In this document: one piece after another, positions 43,401-50,345 of the stretch
Layout of the letters: every line of letters begins with the position of its first letter
How positions within the stretch are numbered: position 1 is the first letter of the stretch
Source of the DNA: Chitinophaga agrisoli
GTDB taxonomy: Bacteria; Bacteroidota; Bacteroidia; Chitinophagales; Chitinophagaceae
DNA: 64,000 nt
Assembly (NCBI RefSeq): GCF_008386695.1
Contig: NZ_VUOC01000004.1
Span: forward strand, 2,110,327-2,174,326
Direction: 5' to 3'
Position numbers and translations under genes: made by a program
The notes under the pieces: model-generated
Told to the model about the DNA's origin: nothing
The model's database searches: none
The model's input: the letters and a program-made list of their open reading frames with translations, nothing else

Positions 43401-44771
43401 AGCCCATTAAGCGTAAGCGATAGCCTGCCCATGGACCCGCTTTGTTTTGATGTGGTGATCTTTGACGAGGCCAGCCAGATCCCGCTGGAAGAAGGCATTC
43501 CCGCGTTGTTCCGCGCCCCGCAGACCATCATCGTAGGCGATGAGAAACAGATGCCGCCGGCACAGTTCTTTAGCAGCAGCACACCGGAAGCAGACGATGT
43601 TGCCACAGATGAAGACCTCAACCCGGATGCCGGCAGCCTGCTGGTACAGGGCGCGGCCAAACTGCCCGGCGCCATGTTACGCTGGCACTACCGCAGCCGT
43701 TATGAGGCATTGATCAGTTATTCCAATCATGCTTTCTATGGGGCCGATCTGCTTACCATACCGGATAAAACCCTGCCACCGCCGCAACAGCCATTGCTCA
43801 CCATACAAACACCGGAAGAGGGGGAACAGTATGCACAACAGGTATTACAGCACAGCATCAGCTACCACTACCTGCCCAACGGCGTATATGAGAACAGGAG
43901 CAACCTGCCGGAAGCGCGTTATATTGCTTATATTGTAAAGTCATTATTATTACAACCGGTAAAGGAGAGTATTGGTATTGTAGCCTTCAGCCAGGAGCAG
44001 CAACAGGCCATCGTCAACGCCATTAACGCACTGGCCGCTACAGACCGGGCCTTTGACGCCGCGCTGGACAATGCCTATAACCGCGAAGAAGAAGGACAAT
44101 ACACCGGCTTATTCATCAAGAACCTGGAGAATGTACAAGGCGATGAAAGGGACATTATCCTCATCAGTATCTGTTACGGACATGACCGCCACCAACATAT
44201 GCGCATGCATTTTGGCCCTGTAAACCGCCGTGGCGGAGAAAAAAGACTGAACGTGATCTTTAGCCGCGCTAAAAAACACATGGCCATCATCAGCAGCATC
44301 CGTCACCAGCACATCACGAACGAACATAACGACGGCGCGCGTTATTTTAAACGCTTCTTGCAATATGCGGAGGCGGTAAGCACCGGCCATATGGAACAGG
44401 CCCGCCAGGTACTGGATAGCCTGCTGCCGCCCGGTAAGGTCATCAGCACAGATGCAGACGTATCCTCCCTCACTACCCGCCAGGTAAAAGCCGCGCTGGA
44501 AGCAGCCGGTTATATTGTAGATGAAGCCGTAGGACAAAGCAGTTTCCGCTGCTCCCTGGCCGTAAAAAAACAGGCTACCGACACGCATTACAGCCTTGGT
44601 ATCCTGCTGGACGATGCGGCCCACTACCAGAACAATAACCTGGTAGAGCAATATTATCAGCGCCCCGCCATGCTGCAGGCCTTTGGCTGGAAACTGGCGC
44701 ATGTATACGCCAAAGATTGGCTGGATGACCGCACCTATGTGCTGCACCAGCTATTGGATCACCTTAAATAA
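40497..44771 (+). CDS. DUF4011 superfamily 1 helicase with C-terminal nuclease-like domain (Hhe-like)
   Basis: A 1424-residue protein. DUF4011 lies at the N-terminus (LRNRLFDTSRRNRLLYY). The UvrD/Dna2-type helicase core is split by a long insertion: Walker A GPPGTGKSQTITNL near 367, Walker B VVIFDEASQIPLEE near 988, GDEKQMPP, MLRWHYRSRYEALI and VQGDERDIILIS. The last ~100 residues (VKAALEAAGYIVDEAVGQSSF to AFGWKLAHVYAKDWLDD) resemble the Vsr/MTES-type nuclease fold. This is the architecture of the Hhe antiphage gene (DUF4011-helicase-Vsr-DUF3320), known from other bacteria. The usual active-site Asp appears replaced (CSLAV), so the nuclease may be dead. It is followed 6 bp later by rmuC. Confidence 0.8.
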   Translation: MSDLFSATSSSIPSANRHALILSSLRNRLFDTSRRNRLLYYRSGSRFVNLTAASMPMSQPPQQATILFNYNSIDRQIMGMRSVLLNEQLFFKEHPYLQPQLNNVRLQAESDEKEYGFSQLHLVLTFLHWYNLKEDSSIRIQSPLLLLPVKLKRSKAVGEDKFTLEILDNVATVNPVLANHLKDLYGIELPDSVPFEQLSMMDFYQVFKTSLETASQGLQPDEQQPVQLLYANDPDAAQVYQAARHTIDTYLKRLGRPTEDVPDPAARIAYTSPLTPAPHLWEFDTTQLVLGNFNYKKMSLVSDYNQAITQGGAHPVFSALFSDLPKAPAPPVVAHTPADWYHVISADPAQTAAILQNRSGGSYIIQGPPGTGKSQTITNLVADFLAQGKTVLFVCEKRAALDVVYHRLQQRKLSELCCYIHDSQADKKAFIQDLKTVYDDFLKTRIDLTHLTLRRKIALEHLQRQLQLLQTYHDQQRATGEDVGIPTRQLIATLLQLQHHLPAAPANTMPAYHYWLQFGDTLEELSRALERQGAAPQLALHPFRNLGNALIQDRQAFTLINHLSAHAQGAIDHITRIIINNQIPTQYTEKLTQLMALVKTAAVLGPLAEHRNLHLVDPENKEAKRFEKAYRRYRQYQKAYKLAGKRNKHWLQKFSPQEVQLALAIAAKYEASFLRFFSGSWRRLKKQLLKAYNFPAHQLAPAFSTILEQLRDEYAAADKLTQHQHTMQERYRTDNLVTMYVGLEALRRQLGDERIHYLLQHPQAHEVVQQLSGLNNSLHQLEIQLQQSLYGYEQKSLWQVQEELSAICAQAPQLQKLLPALQAFAALPLELQDTIRQVPLTPLQAQAAMAQFSLQAIYDRHSTFANTQQDHLLQAVKQITETYQQLLSLNSDYIRATRRQQFLQHYTVSNTAAGQLSPEQRQLKKTYAEGRRLLEHEMGKTMRFRSIREMASLESSIVLKDIKPVWLMSPLSVSDSLPMDPLCFDVVIFDEASQIPLEEGIPALFRAPQTIIVGDEKQMPPAQFFSSSTPEADDVATDEDLNPDAGSLLVQGAAKLPGAMLRWHYRSRYEALISYSNHAFYGADLLTIPDKTLPPPQQPLLTIQTPEEGEQYAQQVLQHSISYHYLPNGVYENRSNLPEARYIAYIVKSLLLQPVKESIGIVAFSQEQQQAIVNAINALAATDRAFDAALDNAYNREEEGQYTGLFIKNLENVQGDERDIILISICYGHDRHQHMRMHFGPVNRRGGEKRLNVIFSRAKKHMAIISSIRHQHITNEHNDGARYFKRFLQYAEAVSTGHMEQARQVLDSLLPPGKVISTDADVSSLTTRQVKAALEAAGYIVDEAVGQSSFRCSLAVKKQATDTHYSLGILLDDAAHYQNNNLVEQYYQRPAMLQAFGWKLAHVYAKDWLDDRTYVLHQLLDHLK

Positions 44772-44777
44772 GCAATC

Positions 44778-46172
44778 ATGGAACTGATCTATGTTTTATT
44801 AGCCCTGATCGTATTACTGCTGATAGTAGTGCTGGTGTTTGCCTATAAAGCAGCCGGCAATACTGCACAATCGCAGTTAAACTATAAAATAGAAACACTG
44901 TCAAACGCTATCCAGCGCGTAGAGGCATCCGTAAAGAACGAGATTGCCACTAACCGCCTGGAGACTAACAACAGCACGCAATCCACCCGCACAGAGCTGC
45001 AAAGCTCCCTGCACCTGTTTGGGGAGCAACTGTCCAACGCCATGAAAACCACCAGCGGTTTTCAAAAGTCACAACTGGAAACCTTCAGCAACAACCTTAG
45101 CATGCTTACCCGCTCCATGGAGGAAAAGCAGCACCTGCTGATGTTATCCATAGAAGAGAAACTGCGCCTGCTTACCCGCGCCATGGAAGAGAAACAGCAT
45201 CTCCTCACCACCTCCCTGGAAAAAAAGATCAGCGACCTGCAATCCGGCAATGAAAAAAAGCTGGATGAGATGCGCGCCACGGTGGATGAGAAACTGCAGC
45301 AAACGCTGGAAACCCGCCTCAGCGAATCTTTCCGCCTGGTGAGCGAGCGCCTCGAAGCCGTACATAAAGGCCTGGGCGATATGCAGCAGCTGGCCACCGG
45401 CGTAGGCGATCTTAAACGGGTGCTCAGCAACGTAAAAACACGCGGTATCTTAGGCGAGTACCAGCTGGAGAACATGCTGGAACAACTGCTTACGCCAGAC
45501 CAATACGCCAAGAACGTAAAGACAAAAGCCGGTTCTAACGCCCTGGTGGAGTTTGCCGTAAAACTGCCTGGCAAAGAAGATAAACAGCCTTTATGGCTGC
45601 CTATCGACTCCAAGTTCCCCAAAGAAGATTTTGAATTATTACTCGAAGCCTACGATAAAGCCTTACCGGAGCTGATAGAAGAATGCCGTAAAAACTTTGT
45701 CCGCGGTATTAAGAAATGCGCCGTAGATATCTTCAGCAAATACATTGATCCGCCCAACACTACGGACTTTGCCATCCTGTTCCTGCCCTTCGAAAGCCTT
45801 TATGCAGAAGTGATCCGCACACCCGGTCTCTTTGAGACCATACAACGGGAATCCCGTATCATCATCACCGGCCCCACTACCCTATCCGCTTTGCTGAATA
45901 GTTTACAGATGGGTTTCCGCACCCTGGCCATAGAAAAACGGTCCAGCGAAGTATGGGAATTATTAGGCGCCGTAAAAACAGAGTTCGGGAACTTTGGCGC
46001 CATCCTCGAAAAAACACAGAAGAAACTACAGGAGGCGAGTAATGTTATAGATGACGCCAGCCGCCGTTCACGCGTTATTGAGAAGAAATTGAAAAACGTG
46101 CAGGAATTACCGCGGGAGCAGGTGAATATGTTACTGGGGAATGGAACGCCACTGGAGGATGAACAGCCGTAA
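44778..46172 (+). CDS. rmuC: RmuC-family DNA recombination protein
   Basis: A 464-residue protein: an N-terminal membrane helix (LIYVLLALIVLLLIVVLVFA), a long coiled coil (about 30-205, with repeats of MEEKQHLL), and the RmuC nuclease-related domain (GDLKRVLSNVKTRGILGEYQLENMLEQLL, VEFAVKLPGKEDKQPLWLPIDSKFPKEDFELL, PPNTTDFAILFLPFESLYAEV, TGPTTLSALLNSLQMGFRTLAIEK). RmuC limits DNA inversion and is related to restriction-type nucleases. It is 6 bp from the helicase gene, so both are one operon acting on DNA. Confidence 0.93.
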   Translation: MELIYVLLALIVLLLIVVLVFAYKAAGNTAQSQLNYKIETLSNAIQRVEASVKNEIATNRLETNNSTQSTRTELQSSLHLFGEQLSNAMKTTSGFQKSQLETFSNNLSMLTRSMEEKQHLLMLSIEEKLRLLTRAMEEKQHLLTTSLEKKISDLQSGNEKKLDEMRATVDEKLQQTLETRLSESFRLVSERLEAVHKGLGDMQQLATGVGDLKRVLSNVKTRGILGEYQLENMLEQLLTPDQYAKNVKTKAGSNALVEFAVKLPGKEDKQPLWLPIDSKFPKEDFELLLEAYDKALPELIEECRKNFVRGIKKCAVDIFSKYIDPPNTTDFAILFLPFESLYAEVIRTPGLFETIQRESRIIITGPTTLSALLNSLQMGFRTLAIEKRSSEVWELLGAVKTEFGNFGAILEKTQKKLQEASNVIDDASRRSRVIEKKLKNVQELPREQVNMLLGNGTPLEDEQP

Positions 46173-46175
46173 GCA

Positions 46176-46805
46176 CTACCGCTTCACCACATACCGTTTC
46201 ATTACCGGCGGTTTCCGCGCTTTTCGCCACACCGCAAACAGTGCTATCGCTATCAGCGGCAAAAAGATCATCAGCACTTTCTTAGTGCCCAAGATCCCCA
46301 GCATCAGCACAATACCGGCCGCAGAATGGTAGCCTGTTGCACCGCCGCCCACCACCTCATATTCCGCGCCTTCCTCTATGCCGCTGGCAATATACATGCT
46401 CCAGATAAATAGCCCAATTACTACCCCTAAAGCAATAAGCGGTTTTTTGGCAGCGCGGAATATGCTGTACTTTTCTTCAATAGCCTCACCCGGCAACAAC
46501 GTTTTAAAGAAGGCAAAGATCTCTTCTCTTTTTTCCGTATCGCTGATGGTAAGCTGTTCTTCCGAACCGGAGTTCAGGATCACCATCAATTGCGCTTTAC
46601 CCTCCTGCAGCTGGAACTCCCGGATATAAGACAATGGTATACCAAATATGTCCTTTGCTGGTAGCATATTCATTTTAAATGACTGCACTGCATCATCCTC
46701 AGCACCGTCCCTGGGATTACATTTGTAGATAGTATAGTTGGTAAACGCAATGATCTTATCGTCCCCTTTCTGATCATTGATCCATAGTTTAGCGTGCATG
46801 TTCAT
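46176..46805 (-). CDS. Hypothetical protein with PH-like N-terminus and two membrane helices
   Basis: A 209-residue protein, family not recognised. Residues 1-110 look like a small beta-rich domain (DKIIAFTNYTIYKCNPRDG, IPLSYIREFQLQEGKAQLMVILN, EEQLTISDTEKREEIFAFFKTLLPG) as in PH-type lipid- or protein-binding modules. Two hydrophobic helices follow (KKPLIALGVVIGLFIWSMYIASG and TKKVLMIFLPLIAIALFAVW) separated by a glycine-rich loop. It is convergent with rmuC (3 bp apart) and 26 bp downstream of the rhomboid gene on the same strand, probably co-transcribed with it. Confidence 0.6.
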   Translation of the reverse strand: MNMHAKLWINDQKGDDKIIAFTNYTIYKCNPRDGAEDDAVQSFKMNMLPAKDIFGIPLSYIREFQLQEGKAQLMVILNSGSEEQLTISDTEKREEIFAFFKTLLPGEAIEEKYSIFRAAKKPLIALGVVIGLFIWSMYIASGIEEGAEYEVVGGGATGYHSAAGIVLMLGILGTKKVLMIFLPLIAIALFAVWRKARKPPVMKRYVVKR

Positions 46806-46831
46806 AGCTGTAGGTACGGGATTATATGTTA

Positions 46832-47674
46832 TTATACCTGCTGCGAATACCTTTCCAGCAGCTCTTTCTCTTTAGGCGTAAGACTTGCCATCCCCTTTTT
46901 ATGGATCTTCTCCAGGATCATATCCACCTGCTTTTGCTGATTACTCCTTTCCATATTATACCGGTGATCAATATCCATATAAGGCTGATGCTGGCGGAAG
47001 AAATAATTATCAATCAGCAAAAAATGCGGCCGCGTTACGATCATGTAAATAAAGAATATACCCGGTAACAGGATAGCCACTATCGTCACATAGTTCCTGG
47101 CTGGTAGCACCGGGTGTAATATCACTGCCACGATCAACCCTATCATTGCCCCGCCCAGATGCGCCTCATGCCCTATATTATGCCGCTTTGATCTGATGCT
47201 ATAGATGGAATACAACACATACCCTACCCCATACAGCCAGCCAGGGATAAAAACCGGCAGGAAGAAAAAGCCTACGCCCATGTCCGGGAACAATGCAATA
47301 GACGCAAATATCACCCCGCTGATAGCGCCGGATGCCCCTACAGAGCTATAATCCCCATGATTCCGGTGAATGAATAACGAAAGCAGATCGCCGCCCACCA
47401 GGCTGGCAAAATAAATGATCAGGTATCGTGCGCTGCCAAGGTACATTTCTATAGCCCCGCTAAACAGGCATAAGGACATCATGTTAAAAATGAGGTGCAT
47501 CCAGCTCACATGCAGAAAACCGCTGCTCACCAGCCGTATATATTCCCGGTTGATAAGGATCCTGTCTACCTGGAAATTGTATTTGTCATAAAAGGCAGTG
47601 CTTTTAAATCCCTTGTAAGAAATAATAACATTTGCCAGTACCAGTATGATACTAATAAAGCCCGTTTGTCCCAT
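46832..47674 (-). CDS. Rhomboid intramembrane serine protease
   Basis: A 280-residue membrane protein with the rhomboid core: SSGFLHVSWMHLIFNMMSLCLFSG (the H-x-x-x-x-H-x-x-x-N segment), GASGAISGVIF (catalytic Ser115) and GHEAHLGGAMIG (catalytic His172). It cuts membrane helices of target proteins. The C-terminal ~70 residues are cytoplasmic and charged. Upstream gap 47675-48050 holds a sigma-factor remnant. Confidence 0.93.
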   Translation of the reverse strand: MGQTGFISIILVLANVIISYKGFKSTAFYDKYNFQVDRILINREYIRLVSSGFLHVSWMHLIFNMMSLCLFSGAIEMYLGSARYLIIYFASLVGGDLLSLFIHRNHGDYSSVGASGAISGVIFASIALFPDMGVGFFFLPVFIPGWLYGVGYVLYSIYSIRSKRHNIGHEAHLGGAMIGLIVAVILHPVLPARNYVTIVAILLPGIFFIYMIVTRPHFLLIDNYFFRQHQPYMDIDHRYNMERSNQQKQVDMILEKIHKKGMASLTPKEKELLERYSQQV

Positions 47675-47757
47675 AGGTAAGTTAACAAAGGTGCAATATG
47701 AAGATAAAATTCAATATATACAAATATGTGCGTTTATAGTTGATCCTTAACGCTTTG

Positions 47758-47943
47758 CAACAGCTGCTATCGCAACGGCTATAAGAATACCAGTTTCCAT
47801 CCAACGCTGCAAACAGGTTACCCCTGCACCGCGGGCGGGGGCTATCCTATAAAGAGATCGCCGCACGGTTAAAAGTATCGGTGAGTATGGTGGAAAAATA
47901 TATTACCCGCTTATATTGTTACTTGCCGCCGCACATGGCTTAA
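47758..47943 (+). pseudogene. ECF sigma factor remnant (region 4)
   Basis: One frame reads QQLLSQRL, a stop (47782-47784), then RLPLHRGRGLSYKEIAARLKV and SVSMVEKYITRLYCYLPPHMA before a final stop at 47941. This is the region 4 helix-turn-helix of an ECF sigma factor (GLSYKEIAxxLxVSVxxVEKxI), without region 2 and with an in-frame stop. A decayed gene end, not a working factor. Confidence 0.7.
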
Positions 47944-47991
47944 CTTACTATTAAGGTGCGTTGACTATTGGGTTTTAATGAAAAAACGCCT

Positions 47992-48018
47992 TTCGTTTAT
48001 TTCGTTTGTTTCGTTTAT
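47992..48018. repeat. Three 9-bp direct repeats (TTCGTTTRT) before the antitoxin gene
   Basis: TTCGTTT occurs at 47992, 48001 and 48010 with a 9-bp period, 33 bp before the HTH antitoxin start. A direct-repeat operator for the antitoxin is possible. Confidence 0.5.
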
Positions 48019-48050
48019 TTTGATTAACTTCATAATATAAAAGCAGCGAA

Positions 48051-48512
48051 ATGGAAACGATATTGGAAAAAACCACCAAGCGTGATCAAAAGATTGCCAG
48101 GGCAGTAAATCCCCAGGTAGCGGCCGTCTCTACTCAGATTGCAAAAGCCGGCAATAATGAAGTACTTATACAAATTGAAGGCTACAAGGGCAAATTAGAA
48201 GTACCCAAATCCGCCATGATCATTTTTCTTAAGATCCTTAACAGAATGGCGGAAGGAGATTCGTTTGCACTTTTTCTTTCAGATGATAATGCAGATCTCA
48301 GTACACAGCAAGGCGCAGACCTGCTGGGCGTATCACGCCCACATATTGTTAGCCTCCTGGAACAAGGAGAGATACCTTTTCACAAAGTAGGCACACACCG
48401 CAGAATACATCTGAAAGATTTGATCGCCTATAATAAAAAGATTAAAAAGAACAGAGCCGATAAGCTGGATTTCCTCGCAGATCAGGCACAGGAACTTAAT
48501 CTCGGATACTAA
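48051..48512 (+). CDS. Excisionase-type HTH antitoxin of a PIN toxin-antitoxin pair
   Basis: A 153-residue protein. The C-terminal half has the MerR/excisionase-like helix-turn-helix LSTQQGADLLGVSRPHIVSLLEQGEIPFHKVGTHRRIHLKDLIAYNKK. Such proteins are commonly the antitoxin partner of PIN-domain RNases. Its stop codon overlaps the ATG of the PIN gene (TAATG), the usual coupling in these pairs. The toxin is truncated, so the antitoxin may be left over or have another role. Confidence 0.85.
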   Translation: METILEKTTKRDQKIARAVNPQVAAVSTQIAKAGNNEVLIQIEGYKGKLEVPKSAMIIFLKILNRMAEGDSFALFLSDDNADLSTQQGADLLGVSRPHIVSLLEQGEIPFHKVGTHRRIHLKDLIAYNKKIKKNRADKLDFLADQAQELNLGY

Positions 48513-48685
48513 TGGATGTAAAGTTTGTTGCCCTGTTGGATGCAAATGTATTGTGCCCCGCCACCCTACGTGATTTGCTCCTACGTTTGGCAGAGGTTGG
48601 CTTGTTCACGCCAAAATGGTCTCATGAAATCCATAATGAATGGATACGTAATCTCTTATCCAACCGGCTGGATCTAACCACCTAG
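48512..48685 (+). pseudogene. Truncated PIN-domain toxin
   Basis: Only 57 codons remain: FVALLDANVLCPATLRDLLLRLAEVGLF, then PKWSHEIHNEWIRNLLSNRLDL and a stop. This is the N-terminal third of a PIN RNase (first catalytic Asp in LDANVL and the Glu in SHEIHNEW are present); the remaining acidic residues are missing. A full-length toxin of this type has about 180 residues. Its start overlaps the antitoxin stop. It is a broken gene. Confidence 0.8.
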
Positions 48686-48733
48686 TATTCACTTGTTCAA
48701 CTGCCTGCTAATTCCTCCCCATTTATCCCCCCT

Positions 48734-48765
48734 TTTGGTTTTAACATTTTCTTACCGTACGTTTG
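48734..48765 (+). promoter_or_regulatory. Promoter of the B12 operon (-33 TTTG, -7 TACGTTTG)
   Basis: TTTG at 48734-48737, a 20-bp spacer and TACGTTTG at 48758-48765 make one of the best Bacteroidetes promoters in the window. Transcription would start within a few bases, right at the 5' edge of the riboswitch. Confidence 0.7.
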
Positions 48766-48767
48766 CA

Positions 48768-48975
48768 TCCGCAATTGGTTCCCGGTGTAACACCCGGGAT
48801 TAAAAGGGAATCCGGTACAAAGCCGGAGCTATCCCCGTAGCTGTGATCCTGCTTCCCGCCTCCGGCGGGAACGTTTTTCCGGAATTACTGCATGCCACTG
48901 TGCGCCCACTGGCGCAACGGGAAGGCTGCCGGAAAAGCAGGAGAGCCAGAAGACCTGCCAGATGTGATCTATCAT
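48768..48975 (+). ncRNA. Cobalamin (B12) riboswitch
   Basis: It contains the conserved landmarks of the cobalamin aptamer in order: CCCGGTG...CACCCGGG, AAAAGGGAATCCGGT, AAAGCCGGAGCTATCCCCG, TAGCTGTGA, GCCACTGTGC, and the closing GGAAGGCTGCC...GAGCCAGAAGACCTGCC. It lies before a B12 uptake operon. Binding of adenosyl- or other cobalamins should switch the genes off. Confidence 0.95.
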
Positions 48976-49000
48976 TCAGCGCTTTCGGGTGAAAGGCCAA

Positions 49001-49033
49001 GAATGTAAGCCCGCCGGCTTCATATTCTTTTTT
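49001..49033 (+). terminator. Terminator hairpin in the riboswitch expression platform
   Basis: The near-perfect stem GAATGTAAGCC / GGCTTCATATTC with loop CGCC is followed by six T, 165 bp before the first gene. Its position right after the aptamer indicates control at transcription termination. Confidence 0.65.
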
Positions 49034-49197
49034 AGTTGTAAAGATTTACCCATCAGCGTGTGAGGACTATACCGGTCCGTAGCCTGTTTGCTTGTTTACA
49101 TACCTGCAAACTGCCGCTACAGACCTGGCCTTTTATTTCCCTGTTTCCAGCGGAACAGGATTTGGCATGTCCCTGCATTACCAACAAACAACTATAT

Positions 49198-50337
49198 ATG
49201 AAAAAACAACTATTGCCCCTCTTGTTATTACTGGCAGCAGTACCCATGTTATTTACTGCCTGTCAGAAAGAAGACGCCCTGTTACCCCTGCAGCAACAGG
49301 ATGCTGCATCCCTGGCCCGTGTAAATGCCACGCCAAACGCTTTGCTGGCCGGCAACTATGCAGATGGTTTCTTTGTTGCCAACGAAGGCTGGTTTGGCCA
49401 TGGCACCGGCGACGTACATTTCTATTCCTATGCCGGGGATAGCCTTAGCCTGAATGTGTATCACAAAGAGAATCCTACGGGCACCTTAGGTACCGCTACC
49501 AGCACCCTGCAGTACGCCACCATCTTCAATGGTAAAATGTACATCGTAATTAAGGTAGGCGGCCCAATGGTAGTGGTAGACGCCAATACTATGGTAGAAA
49601 CCGGCCGCATAAGCAGCCTGCCCGCTAATGACGGTCATGCTTTTGTAGGCATAGACGCCTCCCATGGCTTCTTAAGCGCTAAAGATGGCGTATACCCGGT
49701 AACACTTTCACCCCTCTCTATTGGCACTAAGATCTCTGGCATCTCCGGTTATACCGGCGATATGATCAAGGCCGGCAGCTATGTATTTGCACTGTCCCAG
49801 ACAGATGGCGTAGTGGCCATTAACACCAGCAATAATACAGTAGCTCAGAAGTTTGGTATTGCCAACCTGGCCTTTGCTGCCGGTAAGGATGGTAATGTGT
49901 ATTACACTACTTCTGATTCCCTTATCCGTATCAATCCGGTTACCCTTGCCCGTACCCGTATAGTGAAGCTGCCTTTCACCACACCTTCTCCCTGGGGCGC
50001 ATGGCGTCATGCGGCTATCGCTTCCTCTACCGTGGATAGCGCTATCTACATTGTACGTAACAACAATTTTGCCGGCGGTACACAGTTATACCGTTATATC
50101 TTCAACACGCCCTCATCCATTACCACGCCTTTTATTACGCTGCCTAATGGCCAGTTCTTTTACGGCGCAGGCGTTGGGTATAATAAGGATAAGAATGAGC
50201 TGGCGCTGACAACCATCAATGGCTCCATTACCGGTGATGTGAACAGGATCCTGATCTATAACGCCAGCACCGCGGTATTAAAGAAAACGCTGACCTACAA
50301 CGGTTGGTATTTCCCGGCTATGCCTGTATTCCACTAA
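49198..50337 (+). CDS. DUF5074/YncE-type beta-propeller lipoprotein, BtuG-like
   Basis: A 379-residue lipoprotein (lipobox FTAC). Repeated strands such as GKMYIVIKVGGPMVVVDANTMVETGRI, HGFLSAKDGVYPVTL, KDGNVYYTTSDSLIRINP and SAIYIVRNNN form a YncE-like propeller of the DUF5074 group. In Bacteroides, BtuG-type propellers bind B12 tightly at the cell surface and pass it to BtuB. Behind the cobalamin riboswitch and directly before a BtuB-like receptor, the same role is very likely. The start at 49198 gives a proper lipoprotein signal; the frame is open from 49060 but lacks one there. Confidence 0.85.
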   Translation: MKKQLLPLLLLLAAVPMLFTACQKEDALLPLQQQDAASLARVNATPNALLAGNYADGFFVANEGWFGHGTGDVHFYSYAGDSLSLNVYHKENPTGTLGTATSTLQYATIFNGKMYIVIKVGGPMVVVDANTMVETGRISSLPANDGHAFVGIDASHGFLSAKDGVYPVTLSPLSIGTKISGISGYTGDMIKAGSYVFALSQTDGVVAINTSNNTVAQKFGIANLAFAAGKDGNVYYTTSDSLIRINPVTLARTRIVKLPFTTPSPWGAWRHAAIASSTVDSAIYIVRNNNFAGGTQLYRYIFNTPSSITTPFITLPNGQFFYGAGVGYNKDKNELALTTINGSITGDVNRILIYNASTAVLKKTLTYNGWYFPAMPVFH

Positions 50338-50345
50338 GCGCAAAC

